Shown: in pieces, positions 1 through 6,574 of the stretch
Position numbering within the stretch: position 1 is the first letter of the stretch
Layout of the letters: each line of letters starts with the position of its first letter
NCBI RefSeq assembly: GCF_027023985.1
Contig: NZ_JALVTW010000018.1
Coordinates: forward strand, 1 to 35,750
Direction of reading: 5' to 3'
DNA: 35,750 nucleotides
Source: Persephonella sp.
Lineage (GTDB): Bacteria; Aquificota; Aquificia; Aquificales; Hydrogenothermaceae
Made by a program: the position numbers and the translations under genes
Notes under the pieces: model-generated
What the model was told of the DNA's origin: nothing
Database searches by the model: none
The model's input: the letters and a program-made list of their open reading frames with translations, nothing else

Positions 1-75
1 GGTTGATAGGCCGCAGGTGGAAGCTCAGCGATGGGTGGAGCCGAGCGGTACTAATCGCCCGTGAGGCTTGGCCTC
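1..75 (+). rRNA. 23S ribosomal RNA, 3' end (partial)
   Basis: This is the last part of a large-subunit rRNA gene that begins before the window. It contains the near-universal 3' segment with GGTACTAAT followed by GTGAGGCTTG, the usual final helix of bacterial 23S rRNA. It is markedly richer in G and C than the protein genes, as expected for structural RNA of a thermophile. The exact 3' end is uncertain by a few bases. About 46 bases of spacer separate it from the 5S gene. Confidence 0.93.
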
Positions 76-121
76 TTACTTCTTAACAAGCCTGAAATCC
101 TACCCTTATTCTATGGCCAGT

Positions 122-241
122 TGCCCGGTGCCCATAGCGGGGAGGTAACACCCGGTCCCATTCCGAACCCGGCAGTTAAGCTCCCCAGCGCCTATGATAC
201 TGGCCGCGCGAGCGGTCGGGAAAGTTGGTCGGTGCCGGGTA
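122..241 (+). rRNA. rrf: 5S ribosomal RNA
   Basis: A 120-base 5S gene. The conserved loop CCGAACCCGG and the following AGTTAAGC are present near the middle. The 5' bases TGCCCGG pair with the 3' bases CCGGGTA (one G-T wobble) to form helix I, which fixes both ends. It lies directly after 23S in the same orientation, so it is the distal gene of an rRNA operon. No tRNA and no hairpin terminator follow; the next base already belongs to the stop codon of a gene on the other strand. Confidence 0.95.
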
Positions 242-928
242 TTAATTATTTTCCAAATTTATTTTAACTGTTCCTACCTTTATCTTTATTTCTGCTTTAT
301 ATAATCTTGGTTTATTAGTATCTATCCACAATTTCCATATCCCTGTCGGTTGCAATATTCCCCCAACATTTATTTTTGTAGGGTCTATCTCAACATATAT
401 GACTTTCTTATTGCCAAGCTGTAACTTTTGTCTTTTAACATAAGGCACAAAATAACTCTTTCCATTAAAAAAGATTCTTTTTTTGATAGCTTCATTGCTT
501 ATTATTTGCCTGTAATAATAAAGTGTTGCTGTGAGAGGATCCATAAAATTTTGGTTTTTTATTTTCTTTTTGATTAATTTTTCATTCGCTCCTTTAATAA
601 TTATTTTTTTGTATAAAATCCATTTTTTGCTAAAAAAATAATCATGTATTTCAATATAAGATTTTTCCTTCTTGTAAAAATGAAATTTTTTAGTGTTAAA
701 TTTTTTATCTGATATAGCATTTCCTTCATACTTTATATCTTTTAAGAATCTTAAAAATCCTATTGTATGTGCTTTTGCAAAAGTTTTAATTTCTTTATTT
801 GTTGTTTCATAAGATATACAACTTCTGGCAACATTAAAAAATAAGTAAGACACTTTATAACAATCCTTTTGCAGTTCTGATGCAAAAGAAACCCCACTAA
901 TAAGCAAAAAAATCAATAAATGTTTCAT
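242..928 (-). CDS. DUF3108-like secreted protein
   Basis: A 228-residue protein with a clear N-terminal signal peptide (MKHLLIFLLI hydrophobic core, cleavage near SFAS at residues 14-17), so it should be exported to the periplasm. The body is lysine-rich and beta-strand-like. It carries DPLTATLYYYRQ in the middle and W-x-ID and GTVKI near the end, a pattern I associate with DUF3108. No catalytic motif is visible and the function is unknown. DUF3108 proteins are generally thought to be envelope-associated, but that is family background. The gene converges on the rRNA operon and its stop codon touches the 5S end. It diverges from mtaD with only 49 bases between the two starts. Confidence 0.6.
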   Translation of the reverse strand: MKHLLIFLLISGVSFASELQKDCYKVSYLFFNVARSCISYETTNKEIKTFAKAHTIGFLRFLKDIKYEGNAISDKKFNTKKFHFYKKEKSYIEIHDYFFSKKWILYKKIIIKGANEKLIKKKIKNQNFMDPLTATLYYYRQIISNEAIKKRIFFNGKSYFVPYVKRQKLQLGNKKVIYVEIDPTKINVGGILQPTGIWKLWIDTNKPRLYKAEIKIKVGTVKINLENN

Positions 929-977
929 AGGGCTATTATTGTATAATTATTAAACAATTTCAATAAGGAGGCTTTTA

Positions 978-2300
978 ATGGCTTTAAAACAGGCTGATTT
1001 AATAATCACTGATATAGACTTTGTCCTTACCATGGACGAAAACTTAACAGAATTTAGGAATGCAGACATTGTTGTAAAAGATGGAAAAATCATAGATATA
1101 GGACAAAATAAAAAAAATGAGTATTTTGGAAGAACAATCATCGGTAAAGGGAAGATAGCCATTCCGGGACTTATTAATACCCATACCCATGCTGCAATGA
1201 CATTACTTAGAGGATATGGTAGTGACAATCCTTTAAAAGTATGGCTGGAAGAATATATATGGCCTGCGGAAGGGCAATTTGTAAGTTATGAATTTGTGAA
1301 GGATGGAACTGAGATTGCTATTTATGAAATGCTTAGGACTGGAACAACAACATTTGTAGATATGTATTTTTATGAAAATGCCGTTGCAGATGTTATAAAA
1401 GAAGTTGGGATTAGAGGAGTTTTATCAACTGGTATTCTTGATTTTCCCACCCCTGGAGCAAAAACTCCAGATGAGGGTATAGCAAAGACTATTGATTTTA
1501 TAAAAGAGTATAAAAATCATCCTTATGTTGTTCCCGCTATCGGTCCTCATGCACCTTATACTTGTTCTCCGGAGACTTTAAAAAAAGCCTACAAAGTAGC
1601 TGAGGATTATAACATTGTGTATCACATACACGTTGCAGAAACAGAGTTTGAGGTTAATACAATAAAGGAAAAATATGGAAAAACACCGGTTCATCATCTA
1701 AATGAACTTGGTGTGTTATCTGAAAGGACTTTAGCGGCACATATGGTTTACCCTTCAGAAGAAGAAATAGATATTCTTGCAGAAAAAGGTGTAAAAATAG
1801 CCCATTGTCCGGAAAGTAATCTAAAACTTGCTTCCGGTGTTGCTCCGGTTCCCACCATGATTGAAAAAGGCGTAAATGTTGCAATAGGGACGGATGGAAC
1901 GGCTTCAAATGATAATCTTGATGTTATAGGCGAAATATCAACAGCAGCCAAACTACACAAAGGAGTAAACAAAAATCCAACTGTGGTTAATGCAAAAGAA
2001 GCTTTGCTTATGGCAACAAGATGGGGTGCAAAAGCAATACTAATGGAGGATAAAATAGGCTCTATTGAGATTGGTAAATTAGCAGATATTGTGCTTATTG
2101 ATATTATTCAGCCTCATATAAATCCTGTATATGACCCTTATACCCAAATTGTTTATTCTGCAAGTGGACTTGATATTGATACTGTTATTGTAAATGGGGA
2201 GGTTAAAGTTTTAAACAAAGAAGTTTTACCTATAGATAAAGAATACCTACTTGAAAAAGCAAACTACTGGAAAGAAAAGATAGAAGCAATTAGAAAGTAA
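978..2300 (+). CDS. mtaD: 5-methylthioadenosine/S-adenosylhomocysteine deaminase
   Basis: An amidohydrolase-superfamily enzyme of 440 residues, the normal length for MtaD. Family members deaminate S-adenosylhomocysteine and methylthioadenosine to the inosyl products, feeding methionine salvage. Visible features are the metal-binding HTH pair at about residues 69-71 (NTHTHAAM), a later HVAETEFEV segment supplying another metal ligand, HCPESNLKLASG, and GTDGTASNDNLD with the catalytic-site aspartate. The C-terminus returns to the small beta domain typical of the superfamily (GKLADIVLID). A strong ribosome site (AAGGAGG) lies at 965-971, supporting the ATG at 978. The gene is followed immediately by a hairpin terminator. 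A related guanine/chlorohydrolase-type deaminase is the main alternative. Confidence 0.88.
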   Translation: MALKQADLIITDIDFVLTMDENLTEFRNADIVVKDGKIIDIGQNKKNEYFGRTIIGKGKIAIPGLINTHTHAAMTLLRGYGSDNPLKVWLEEYIWPAEGQFVSYEFVKDGTEIAIYEMLRTGTTTFVDMYFYENAVADVIKEVGIRGVLSTGILDFPTPGAKTPDEGIAKTIDFIKEYKNHPYVVPAIGPHAPYTCSPETLKKAYKVAEDYNIVYHIHVAETEFEVNTIKEKYGKTPVHHLNELGVLSERTLAAHMVYPSEEEIDILAEKGVKIAHCPESNLKLASGVAPVPTMIEKGVNVAIGTDGTASNDNLDVIGEISTAAKLHKGVNKNPTVVNAKEALLMATRWGAKAILMEDKIGSIEIGKLADIVLIDIIQPHINPVYDPYTQIVYSASGLDIDTVIVNGEVKVLNKEVLPIDKEYLLEKANYWKEKIEAIRK

Positions 2301-2303
2301 TTT

Positions 2304-2326
2304 AAGCCCGCTTTATGCGGGTTTTT
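2304..2326. terminator. Intrinsic terminator between convergent mtaD and GTPase genes
   Basis: CCCGC (2307-2311) pairs with GCGGG (2317-2321) across a TTTAT loop. Flanking A/T pairs lengthen the stem to about 8 bp, and a T run follows on the plus strand. It sits between the stop of mtaD and the stop of the minus-strand GTPase gene. It suits plus-strand termination best; an AA at its other side gives only a short U run for the minus strand. Confidence 0.85.
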
Positions 2327-2327
2327 A

Positions 2328-2882
2328 TCACAGGTATTTTGCGATTTCTTCAAGTAAAATCAGAAGGGCATTTTTTACACTTTCTTTGTCTTTTGCCACA
2401 AGTGGAACAACTTTAACATCTTCATCAAGGTCTAAGGCTATTCTTATATCCTTTGGATCCCATGCACCTTTTAAATCCTGTTTATTACAGCCTACAATAA
2501 AAGGTGCCGGATATCTTGATTCAAAATAATTTATTATTCTACGGGCTTCATGAAATGTTTGAGGGTCTGTTGAATCTACAAGAACTATAAGCCCTACCAT
2601 CCCTTTTCCAAGAATATCCCACATAAAATCAAATCTGGACTGCCCCGGTGTCCCGAACAGATAGAGAACATGCTCATCATCTATAGTAATTCTTCCAAAG
2701 TCCATCGCAACTGTAGTATGATCCTTTACTTCTTTTTCACCTTTTTTTGTTGTTCTGGCTTCGGTTTGAACAGTTTCTATCTCACTAACAGTATTAATAA
2801 ATTGGGTTTTTCCTGCCGCATAAGGACCTGCTATAACTATTTTAATCTGCTTTTGTTTCGTATTCTTTTTATCTACTGCCAT
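2328..2882 (-). CDS. Small Ras-like GTPase, MglA/CvnD-like (COG2229 type)
   Basis: A 184-residue single-domain GTPase. The P-loop is GPYAAGKT (19-26), the switch I region holds TTVAMDFG (56-63), switch II is GTPGQ (77-81) instead of the classical DxxGQ, and the base-specificity motif is NKQD (133-136). This pattern, especially TTVAMDFG with GTPGQ, is typical of the bacterial GTPases found beside roadblock proteins (CvnD of Streptomyces conservons, relatives of MglA). It is probably cytosolic, cycling between GDP and GTP states under control of the neighbouring roadblock protein(s). It is the last gene of the cassette, and its ATG overlaps the stop of the PATAN gene by one base (TAATG), implying translational coupling. 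The output is not evident from the sequence. Confidence 0.88.
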   Translation of the reverse strand: MAVDKKNTKQKQIKIVIAGPYAAGKTQFINTVSEIETVQTEARTTKKGEKEVKDHTTVAMDFGRITIDDEHVLYLFGTPGQSRFDFMWDILGKGMVGLIVLVDSTDPQTFHEARRIINYFESRYPAPFIVGCNKQDLKGAWDPKDIRIALDLDEDVKVVPLVAKDKESVKNALLILLEEIAKYL

Positions 2883-3577
2883 TATAATCCCTTAATCCTT
2901 GCTATTATTTTTGATAAGAGTTTTTTTGTAAGGTCAAATCCAATTTTTCTGGTTTTTGGTTTCTTCCTTCTTATTAATCCTGTGGCAAGAAAGCCGTAAA
3001 GTATTCTTTGAAGAGTTAATTTATTGATACTTGTTTCATTTAAAATATCTTCAACTGTCCTCTCTCCATCTATGTAAGAAAGAATTTTCTTCTCTGTTTC
3101 GCTTAAATGAGATCTATTGGCAATCTCTTCCCAATTTTCAGCTTTTTCAAATTTTAATTTCATATCCGAAATTTTACGGTCAACCTCATTTTGAGATAAC
3201 TGTCTGCTTAGATACATAATTATTTTTTCAAGGGGTATTACAGGTTTTATATCAGGTGGATATTTTATGAATCCCGGTGTAAAGGAAAAGTTACCTTTTT
3301 TAACACCAAGTAATAAAGGAAGTCTGGATACAAGATACTGGTATAATTCATCTTTTGTAATGCCTTCTTTTTGTAATACCTGATTAAAATCAAGATCAAG
3401 ATATATATAAAATACCTTTTTTACTTCCCGGATATATACCATATCTCCTTCTTTAAAATAAACTGCAAATTTCTTTGCAGGAGATTCTACTACAAGAATT
3501 CCGTCTTTTTTATCTCTTTTTAATATTTGGAAAATATCAATAAAATTAAAAGTTTCTAAATTTCCTGTAATTGCCAT
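2882..3577 (-). CDS. PATAN (DUF4388) domain protein with C-terminal winged-helix-like region
   Basis: A 231-residue cytosolic protein. Residues 1 to about 110 match the PATAN/DUF4388 pattern: an opening GNLETFNFIDIFQILKR, then DGILVVES and a beta-rich YFKEGDMVYI segment. Residues about 155-205 look like a winged helix or its degenerate form (LSETEKKILSYIDG, then TVEDIL and GFLATGLIRR). PATAN domains occur in bacterial signalling proteins together with receivers and roadblock/GTPase pairs, and are thought to be protein-protein adaptors. The gene sits 10 bases after the roadblock gene and overlaps the GTPase start, so it is best read as a GTPase regulator or effector. That role is inference from position. 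Confidence 0.8.
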   Translation of the reverse strand: MAITGNLETFNFIDIFQILKRDKKDGILVVESPAKKFAVYFKEGDMVYIREVKKVFYIYLDLDFNQVLQKEGITKDELYQYLVSRLPLLLGVKKGNFSFTPGFIKYPPDIKPVIPLEKIIMYLSRQLSQNEVDRKISDMKLKFEKAENWEEIANRSHLSETEKKILSYIDGERTVEDILNETSINKLTLQRILYGFLATGLIRRKKPKTRKIGFDLTKKLLSKIIARIKGL

Positions 3578-3587
3578 ATTCTAACCT

Positions 3588-3944
3588 TTAAACTAAGTTT
3601 TCTTCTATCTGTTTTGCTGCTCTCTTTATTTCCATTAGTAGTAAACCTAATTTGGCATCTGCAGGGGCAAGTATCCCAAGGACTGCAAGGTCTCCTATTC
3701 CCGTAAATATCATATAACCTTTAGAACCTTTTACATATAACTGCTCAAGATTCCCTTTATTTAATTCACTTGTTACTCTCTCCCCAAGTGAAAGTATGGC
3801 TGCACCCATAGCAGCAACTCTATCTTCATCTACACCTTCCGGTAATATTGAAGCTATTGCTAAACCATCTGGACTTACAAGCACCGCTCCCTCTGCTCCA
3901 GAATTCCTTATCACATTTTGAAGAATTTCGTCAAACCTTGCCAT
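3588..3944 (-). CDS. Roadblock/LC7 domain protein, MglB-like
   Basis: A 118-residue protein made almost wholly of one roadblock/LC7 fold. It has an N-terminal helix (FDEILQNVIRNSGAEGAVLV), SPDGLAIAS, a central helix with AAMGAAILSLGERV, a beta pair (LEQLYVKGSKGYMIFTGI) and a final helix (LGLLLMEIKRAAKQI). This is the layout of MglB and CvnB. In known systems such homodimers act as GTPase-activating or scaffolding partners of MglA-type GTPases. A very strong ribosome site (AAGGAGG) precedes the ATG. A 69-base gap separates it from the upstream acidic gene, the largest gap in the cassette. Confidence 0.9.
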   Translation of the reverse strand: MARFDEILQNVIRNSGAEGAVLVSPDGLAIASILPEGVDEDRVAAMGAAILSLGERVTSELNKGNLEQLYVKGSKGYMIFTGIGDLAVLGILAPADAKLGLLLMEIKRAAKQIEENLV

Positions 3945-4013
3945 ATCAACCTCCTTGGTCTGTGCAAACTTTTATAGAATAACTCAATTTATATGTCTAT
4001 AACACGTTCTATA

Positions 4014-5087
4014 TCATAAAAATTTTGACGTTTTCTTAATAAAGTTCTCCCTTCTATTAGTATCTATAATATCAGTTAATAACTTCTTTATTAAGTTGTC
4101 CAGATCTTTCTGTGTTATCTTTTCGGGGTTTATATTCAATTCTTTTAATCTTTTCTTGAAGAGGAAATTTCCAATAGGACCAATTTCCATAACAAGTACT
4201 TCTTTTATTTTATCAAGAACAGAAGGGTCATAATATTCAAATTCTTCTATATTATGAAATATAGGCTCTGTCTCAGTTTCTTTTTTTTCTTCAATTATTT
4301 CTTCTTTTTTCTCTTGTTCTACCTGTTGTGGTAGTTCACTAACACCTAATATCTCTTCCAGAGTAGGTATTTCTTCCTCCGATATTTTTTCTTCTTCACC
4401 TTTTTCCTCTTCTATTTCTTGAGGTGAGGATAATACACTTTCAAGTTCATGTATATCTTGTGGTAATTCCTCTTTTTCGGTCTCTTCTATTGCTTCCAAT
4501 TCCTCTGCAAATTTATCCCGAACATCTTCTATTGTTATTTCGTTTTTCTCTTCCTGTGAAATTTCAGGTATTTCTTTTTCCAATGGAACTACTTCCGGAG
4601 TTTCTTTTATAAACTCCTCAAAACTTTTTTCTTCGGGTTTTTCTTCAGGTATTTCTTTTGGTTTTTCAATTTCTTCTATTTTAGGTTGTTCAATACTTTC
4701 TTCTGTTTCTGTTTTTTCCTCAGGTCCAGTAAGAAACTGGCGAATTTTTTTTGCCGCTGCAACATGAACAAGTTTCAAAAGTGCAAATCTTGTATCGCCT
4801 TCAACTATTGAAGCTATCGAGATTTCAGGTGTTACGAATATTACAAATATAGATATATCTTCGCCTTCTGCATATATATATTCTTCACCAAAATCCTCTA
4901 TAATTTCATTTGTCTGATGTCCCCTTTCTATTATAAGTTTAATAAGCTCGGAAAGATTTTTCTTCTTCCCGGGGTAAATAGTTTTTATTATTTCTGAATT
5001 ACTTTCCCTAAAAATACCACTAAAAGATGCCCCTGTTTCTGTATATAACCTATCAAGTATCTGTTTTAACTTTTCATCAAATCCCAT
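4014..5087 (-). CDS. Acidic linker protein with roadblock-like N-terminus and helical C-terminal domain
   Basis: A 357-residue protein of three parts. Residues 1 to about 118 (from MGFDEKLKQILDRLYTETGA to HVAAAKKIRQFL) have the helix-strand-helix-strand-helix order of a roadblock fold, though this is structural pattern reading. Residues about 121-280 are a highly acidic low-complexity Glu/Lys/Pro linker, probably disordered. Residues about 286-350 form a compact helical domain containing MEIGPIGNFLFKKRL. That resembles a small C-terminal domain I recall from other bacterial signalling proteins (motif IGPxxxxLxK), but I cannot confirm the family. The gene starts 15 bases after the HAMP gene behind GAGGGAG. 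I infer a bridge between the membrane HAMP protein and the roadblock/GTPase pair. No enzymatic motif is seen. Confidence 0.75.
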   Translation of the reverse strand: MGFDEKLKQILDRLYTETGASFSGIFRESNSEIIKTIYPGKKKNLSELIKLIIERGHQTNEIIEDFGEEYIYAEGEDISIFVIFVTPEISIASIVEGDTRFALLKLVHVAAAKKIRQFLTGPEEKTETEESIEQPKIEEIEKPKEIPEEKPEEKSFEEFIKETPEVVPLEKEIPEISQEEKNEITIEDVRDKFAEELEAIEETEKEELPQDIHELESVLSSPQEIEEEKGEEEKISEEEIPTLEEILGVSELPQQVEQEKKEEIIEEKKETETEPIFHNIEEFEYYDPSVLDKIKEVLVMEIGPIGNFLFKKRLKELNINPEKITQKDLDNLIKKLLTDIIDTNRRENFIKKTSKFL

Positions 5088-5102
5088 AACTCCCTCATAT
5101 TT

Positions 5103-5492
5103 TTATAGCTCACCCTCTTCAAGTTTTTCTATTATTGTTTTCATACTTATTCTCATTCTTTCGAAAGATTCTGCAAGCTCGGCAAGTTCGTCATTTCCTT
5201 CAACTTTTATTTCATAATCAAGATTCCCCATACTAACTTCTTTTAAAGCGTGGGTTACTTCTTTTATTTTTGAGATTATATATTTGTCTATTAGCACTCT
5301 AATAAGATAGACAGGGATAAGAAAGGCAATCTGTATGATTATTATAGAATATATGGCTTTCATTAATGCATCTTCTACTCCTGCTGAATTCAAAAGGAAA
5401 TAAACCAGCACTCCGACAAAAAGAGAACCTAAAACAGAACCACCAAGCACTATCCAGGATATTTCATTTAAAACAGATTTTCTTTTCTCCAT
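5103..5492 (-). CDS. Short HAMP-domain membrane protein without output domain
   Basis: A 129-residue inner-membrane protein. Two hydrophobic helices (about 12-34 and 46-66) flank a loop of only about 11 residues, too short for a normal ligand-binding domain. A HAMP domain follows (about 67-122), with the characteristic acidic connector NDELAELAESFERM and a trailing coiled helix. Nothing follows the HAMP: no kinase, cyclase or methyl-accepting domain. HAMP domains pass conformational signals from membrane to cytoplasm; here the partner must be a separate protein, plausibly the acidic protein encoded next. AGGAGGA precedes the ATG. Gene order suggests it is the membrane anchor or receptor of the GTPase cassette. 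Confidence 0.85.
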   Translation of the reverse strand: MEKRKSVLNEISWIVLGGSVLGSLFVGVLVYFLLNSAGVEDALMKAIYSIIIIQIAFLIPVYLIRVLIDKYIISKIKEVTHALKEVSMGNLDYEIKVEGNDELAELAESFERMRISMKTIIEKLEEGEL

Positions 5493-5526
5493 AATTTCCT
5501 CCTGAAGCCATTAAAAGTTTTAAGGA

Positions 5527-6027
5527 CTAAATTTCTTTTTCTTTTCGTCCTCTTAAAAAATAATATTGAAACAAATAAATCTCAAGGGCAAGGTTAAATA
5601 AGTTAATTATGCTTGAAACTGTGTGAACAGTTTTAAATTTTGAGTGTAATTTTTCTGCTTCTGTTTTTTTATTTTCCTGGAGGAGTTGATAGTATTGATA
5701 ATTGATTGTCCTTGCCATAGGGAGAACTGTCTTATGAAGAGCCATATGGGATAAAACAAGAATTGAGAGAGCAATAATAAAACCCAAATATTTTTTTATA
5801 ATTACTTTATCTTTTATAGATTTTATTCCTATTAGGGTATAAATAACTATTCCAATTATCCAGCCTGAAGCAAAATAATAAGGAAAAATGAGATTCATTA
5901 TTTCGCCGGCAGTTTTTTTATCAAAATGGGAAAAAATAACAGGAGCCACAACAAAGGTAGTCCATATATTGGCTCCTATTAAAATACCTATCAGTAATAA
6001 AACCAGTAAATCAATATATCTATTCAA
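5527..6027 (-). CDS. DUF4149 family integral membrane protein
   Basis: A 166-residue protein with four predicted membrane helices. The N-terminal helix LLVLLLIGILIGANIWTTF leads into FVVAPVIFSHFDKKTAGEIM, followed by two closely spaced helices and a last one near the C-terminus. This matches the DUF4149/TMEM205-like family, whose function is not established. The start overlaps the 3' end of ndk by 8 bases, so translation is probably coupled. Only 34 bases separate its stop from the HAMP gene, leaving open one long transcript into the signalling cassette. Confidence 0.75.
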   Translation of the reverse strand: MNRYIDLLVLLLIGILIGANIWTTFVVAPVIFSHFDKKTAGEIMNLIFPYYFASGWIIGIVIYTLIGIKSIKDKVIIKKYLGFIIALSILVLSHMALHKTVLPMARTINYQYYQLLQENKKTEAEKLHSKFKTVHTVSSIINLFNLALEIYLFQYYFLRGRKEKEI

Positions 6028-6442
6028 CTATTTCTAACCTGCTAAAGAAGAAAGGTATTTCATAATCTGCTGACTCTTTAGAGTCAGAGCCATGAACAGC
6101 ATTTTCACCTATATTTGTTCCGTAAAGCTTTCTTAAGGTTCCTTCTGCAGCTTCTTCAGGGTTAGTTGCTCCCATAATTTCTCTAATTCTCTCTATTGCA
6201 TTTTCTCCTTCCCATACCATAGCAACAATAGGCCCTGAAGACATAAACTCACATAGCTCATCATAAAATGGTCTTTCTTTATGAACTATATAAAATTGTG
6301 CAGCCTGTTCCTTAGTTAACTTTAACTTTTTTAAGGCAACCAGTTTGAATCCTTTTTCTTGAACATGGGCAATGATTTTACCTTCAACTCCTTTTTTTAC
6401 TGCATCTGGTTTGATTAGCATAAGTGTTCTTTCTACTGCCAT
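6020..6442 (-). CDS. ndk: Nucleoside diphosphate kinase
   Basis: A 140-residue, full-length Ndk that transfers the gamma phosphate between nucleoside triphosphates and diphosphates through a phosphohistidine. The N-terminal ERTLMLIKPDAV strand, the FMSSGPIVAMVWEGENA segment and the active-site NAVHGSDS with His117 are all present. GGAGGA lies just before the ATG, inside the end of the preceding 43-codon gene, whose TAA directly abuts this ATG. Cytosolic. Confidence 0.97.
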   Translation of the reverse strand: MAVERTLMLIKPDAVKKGVEGKIIAHVQEKGFKLVALKKLKLTKEQAAQFYIVHKERPFYDELCEFMSSGPIVAMVWEGENAIERIREIMGATNPEEAAEGTLRKLYGTNIGENAVHGSDSKESADYEIPFFFSRLEIVE

Positions 6443-6574
6443 TTAATCCTCCGTTTTGTTTTTTCTATTATTATACAGTATCTTATAGAATGAAAAGATA
6501 TTAAGGCCTATTACAATACCCCATGATATTGCCATAAATAAAGCTCCGTATGTATTAAGCAGATGTTCTTTCAT
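6443..6574 (-). CDS. Small membrane subunit of the NSS transporter (MetS-like)
   Basis: A 43-residue reading frame starting MKEHLLNTYGALFMAISWGI, with a single hydrophobic helix (about residues 11-30, ending IGLNIFSFYKIL) and a charged tail (NNRKNKTED). It begins inside the last 20 bases of the NSS transporter gene in a different frame, behind a GGAG ribosome site. It ends with TAA touching the ndk ATG. One-helix small subunits encoded right after sodium-symporter-family transporters are known (MetS in the MetPS methionine/alanine importer). Position, size, topology and ribosome site all fit such a subunit. Exact family membership is inferred, as the sequence differs from the actinobacterial prototypes. 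Confidence 0.8.
   Translation of the reverse strand: MKEHLLNTYGALFMAISWGIVIGLNIFSFYKILYNNRKNKTED

Noticed and set aside
61-267. 68-codon plus-strand frame across the 23S end and 5S gene
   Set aside because: It lies entirely over rRNA and its spacer and has no ribosome site; it is a chance frame in GC-rich RNA genes.
3973-4013. Inverted repeat TATAGAA ... TTCTATA in the gap between the acidic and roadblock genes
   Set aside because: The arms are only seven A/T-rich bases with about 27 between them and no T run; at high temperature this would not form a stable hairpin. It could be an operator, but the evidence is too thin.
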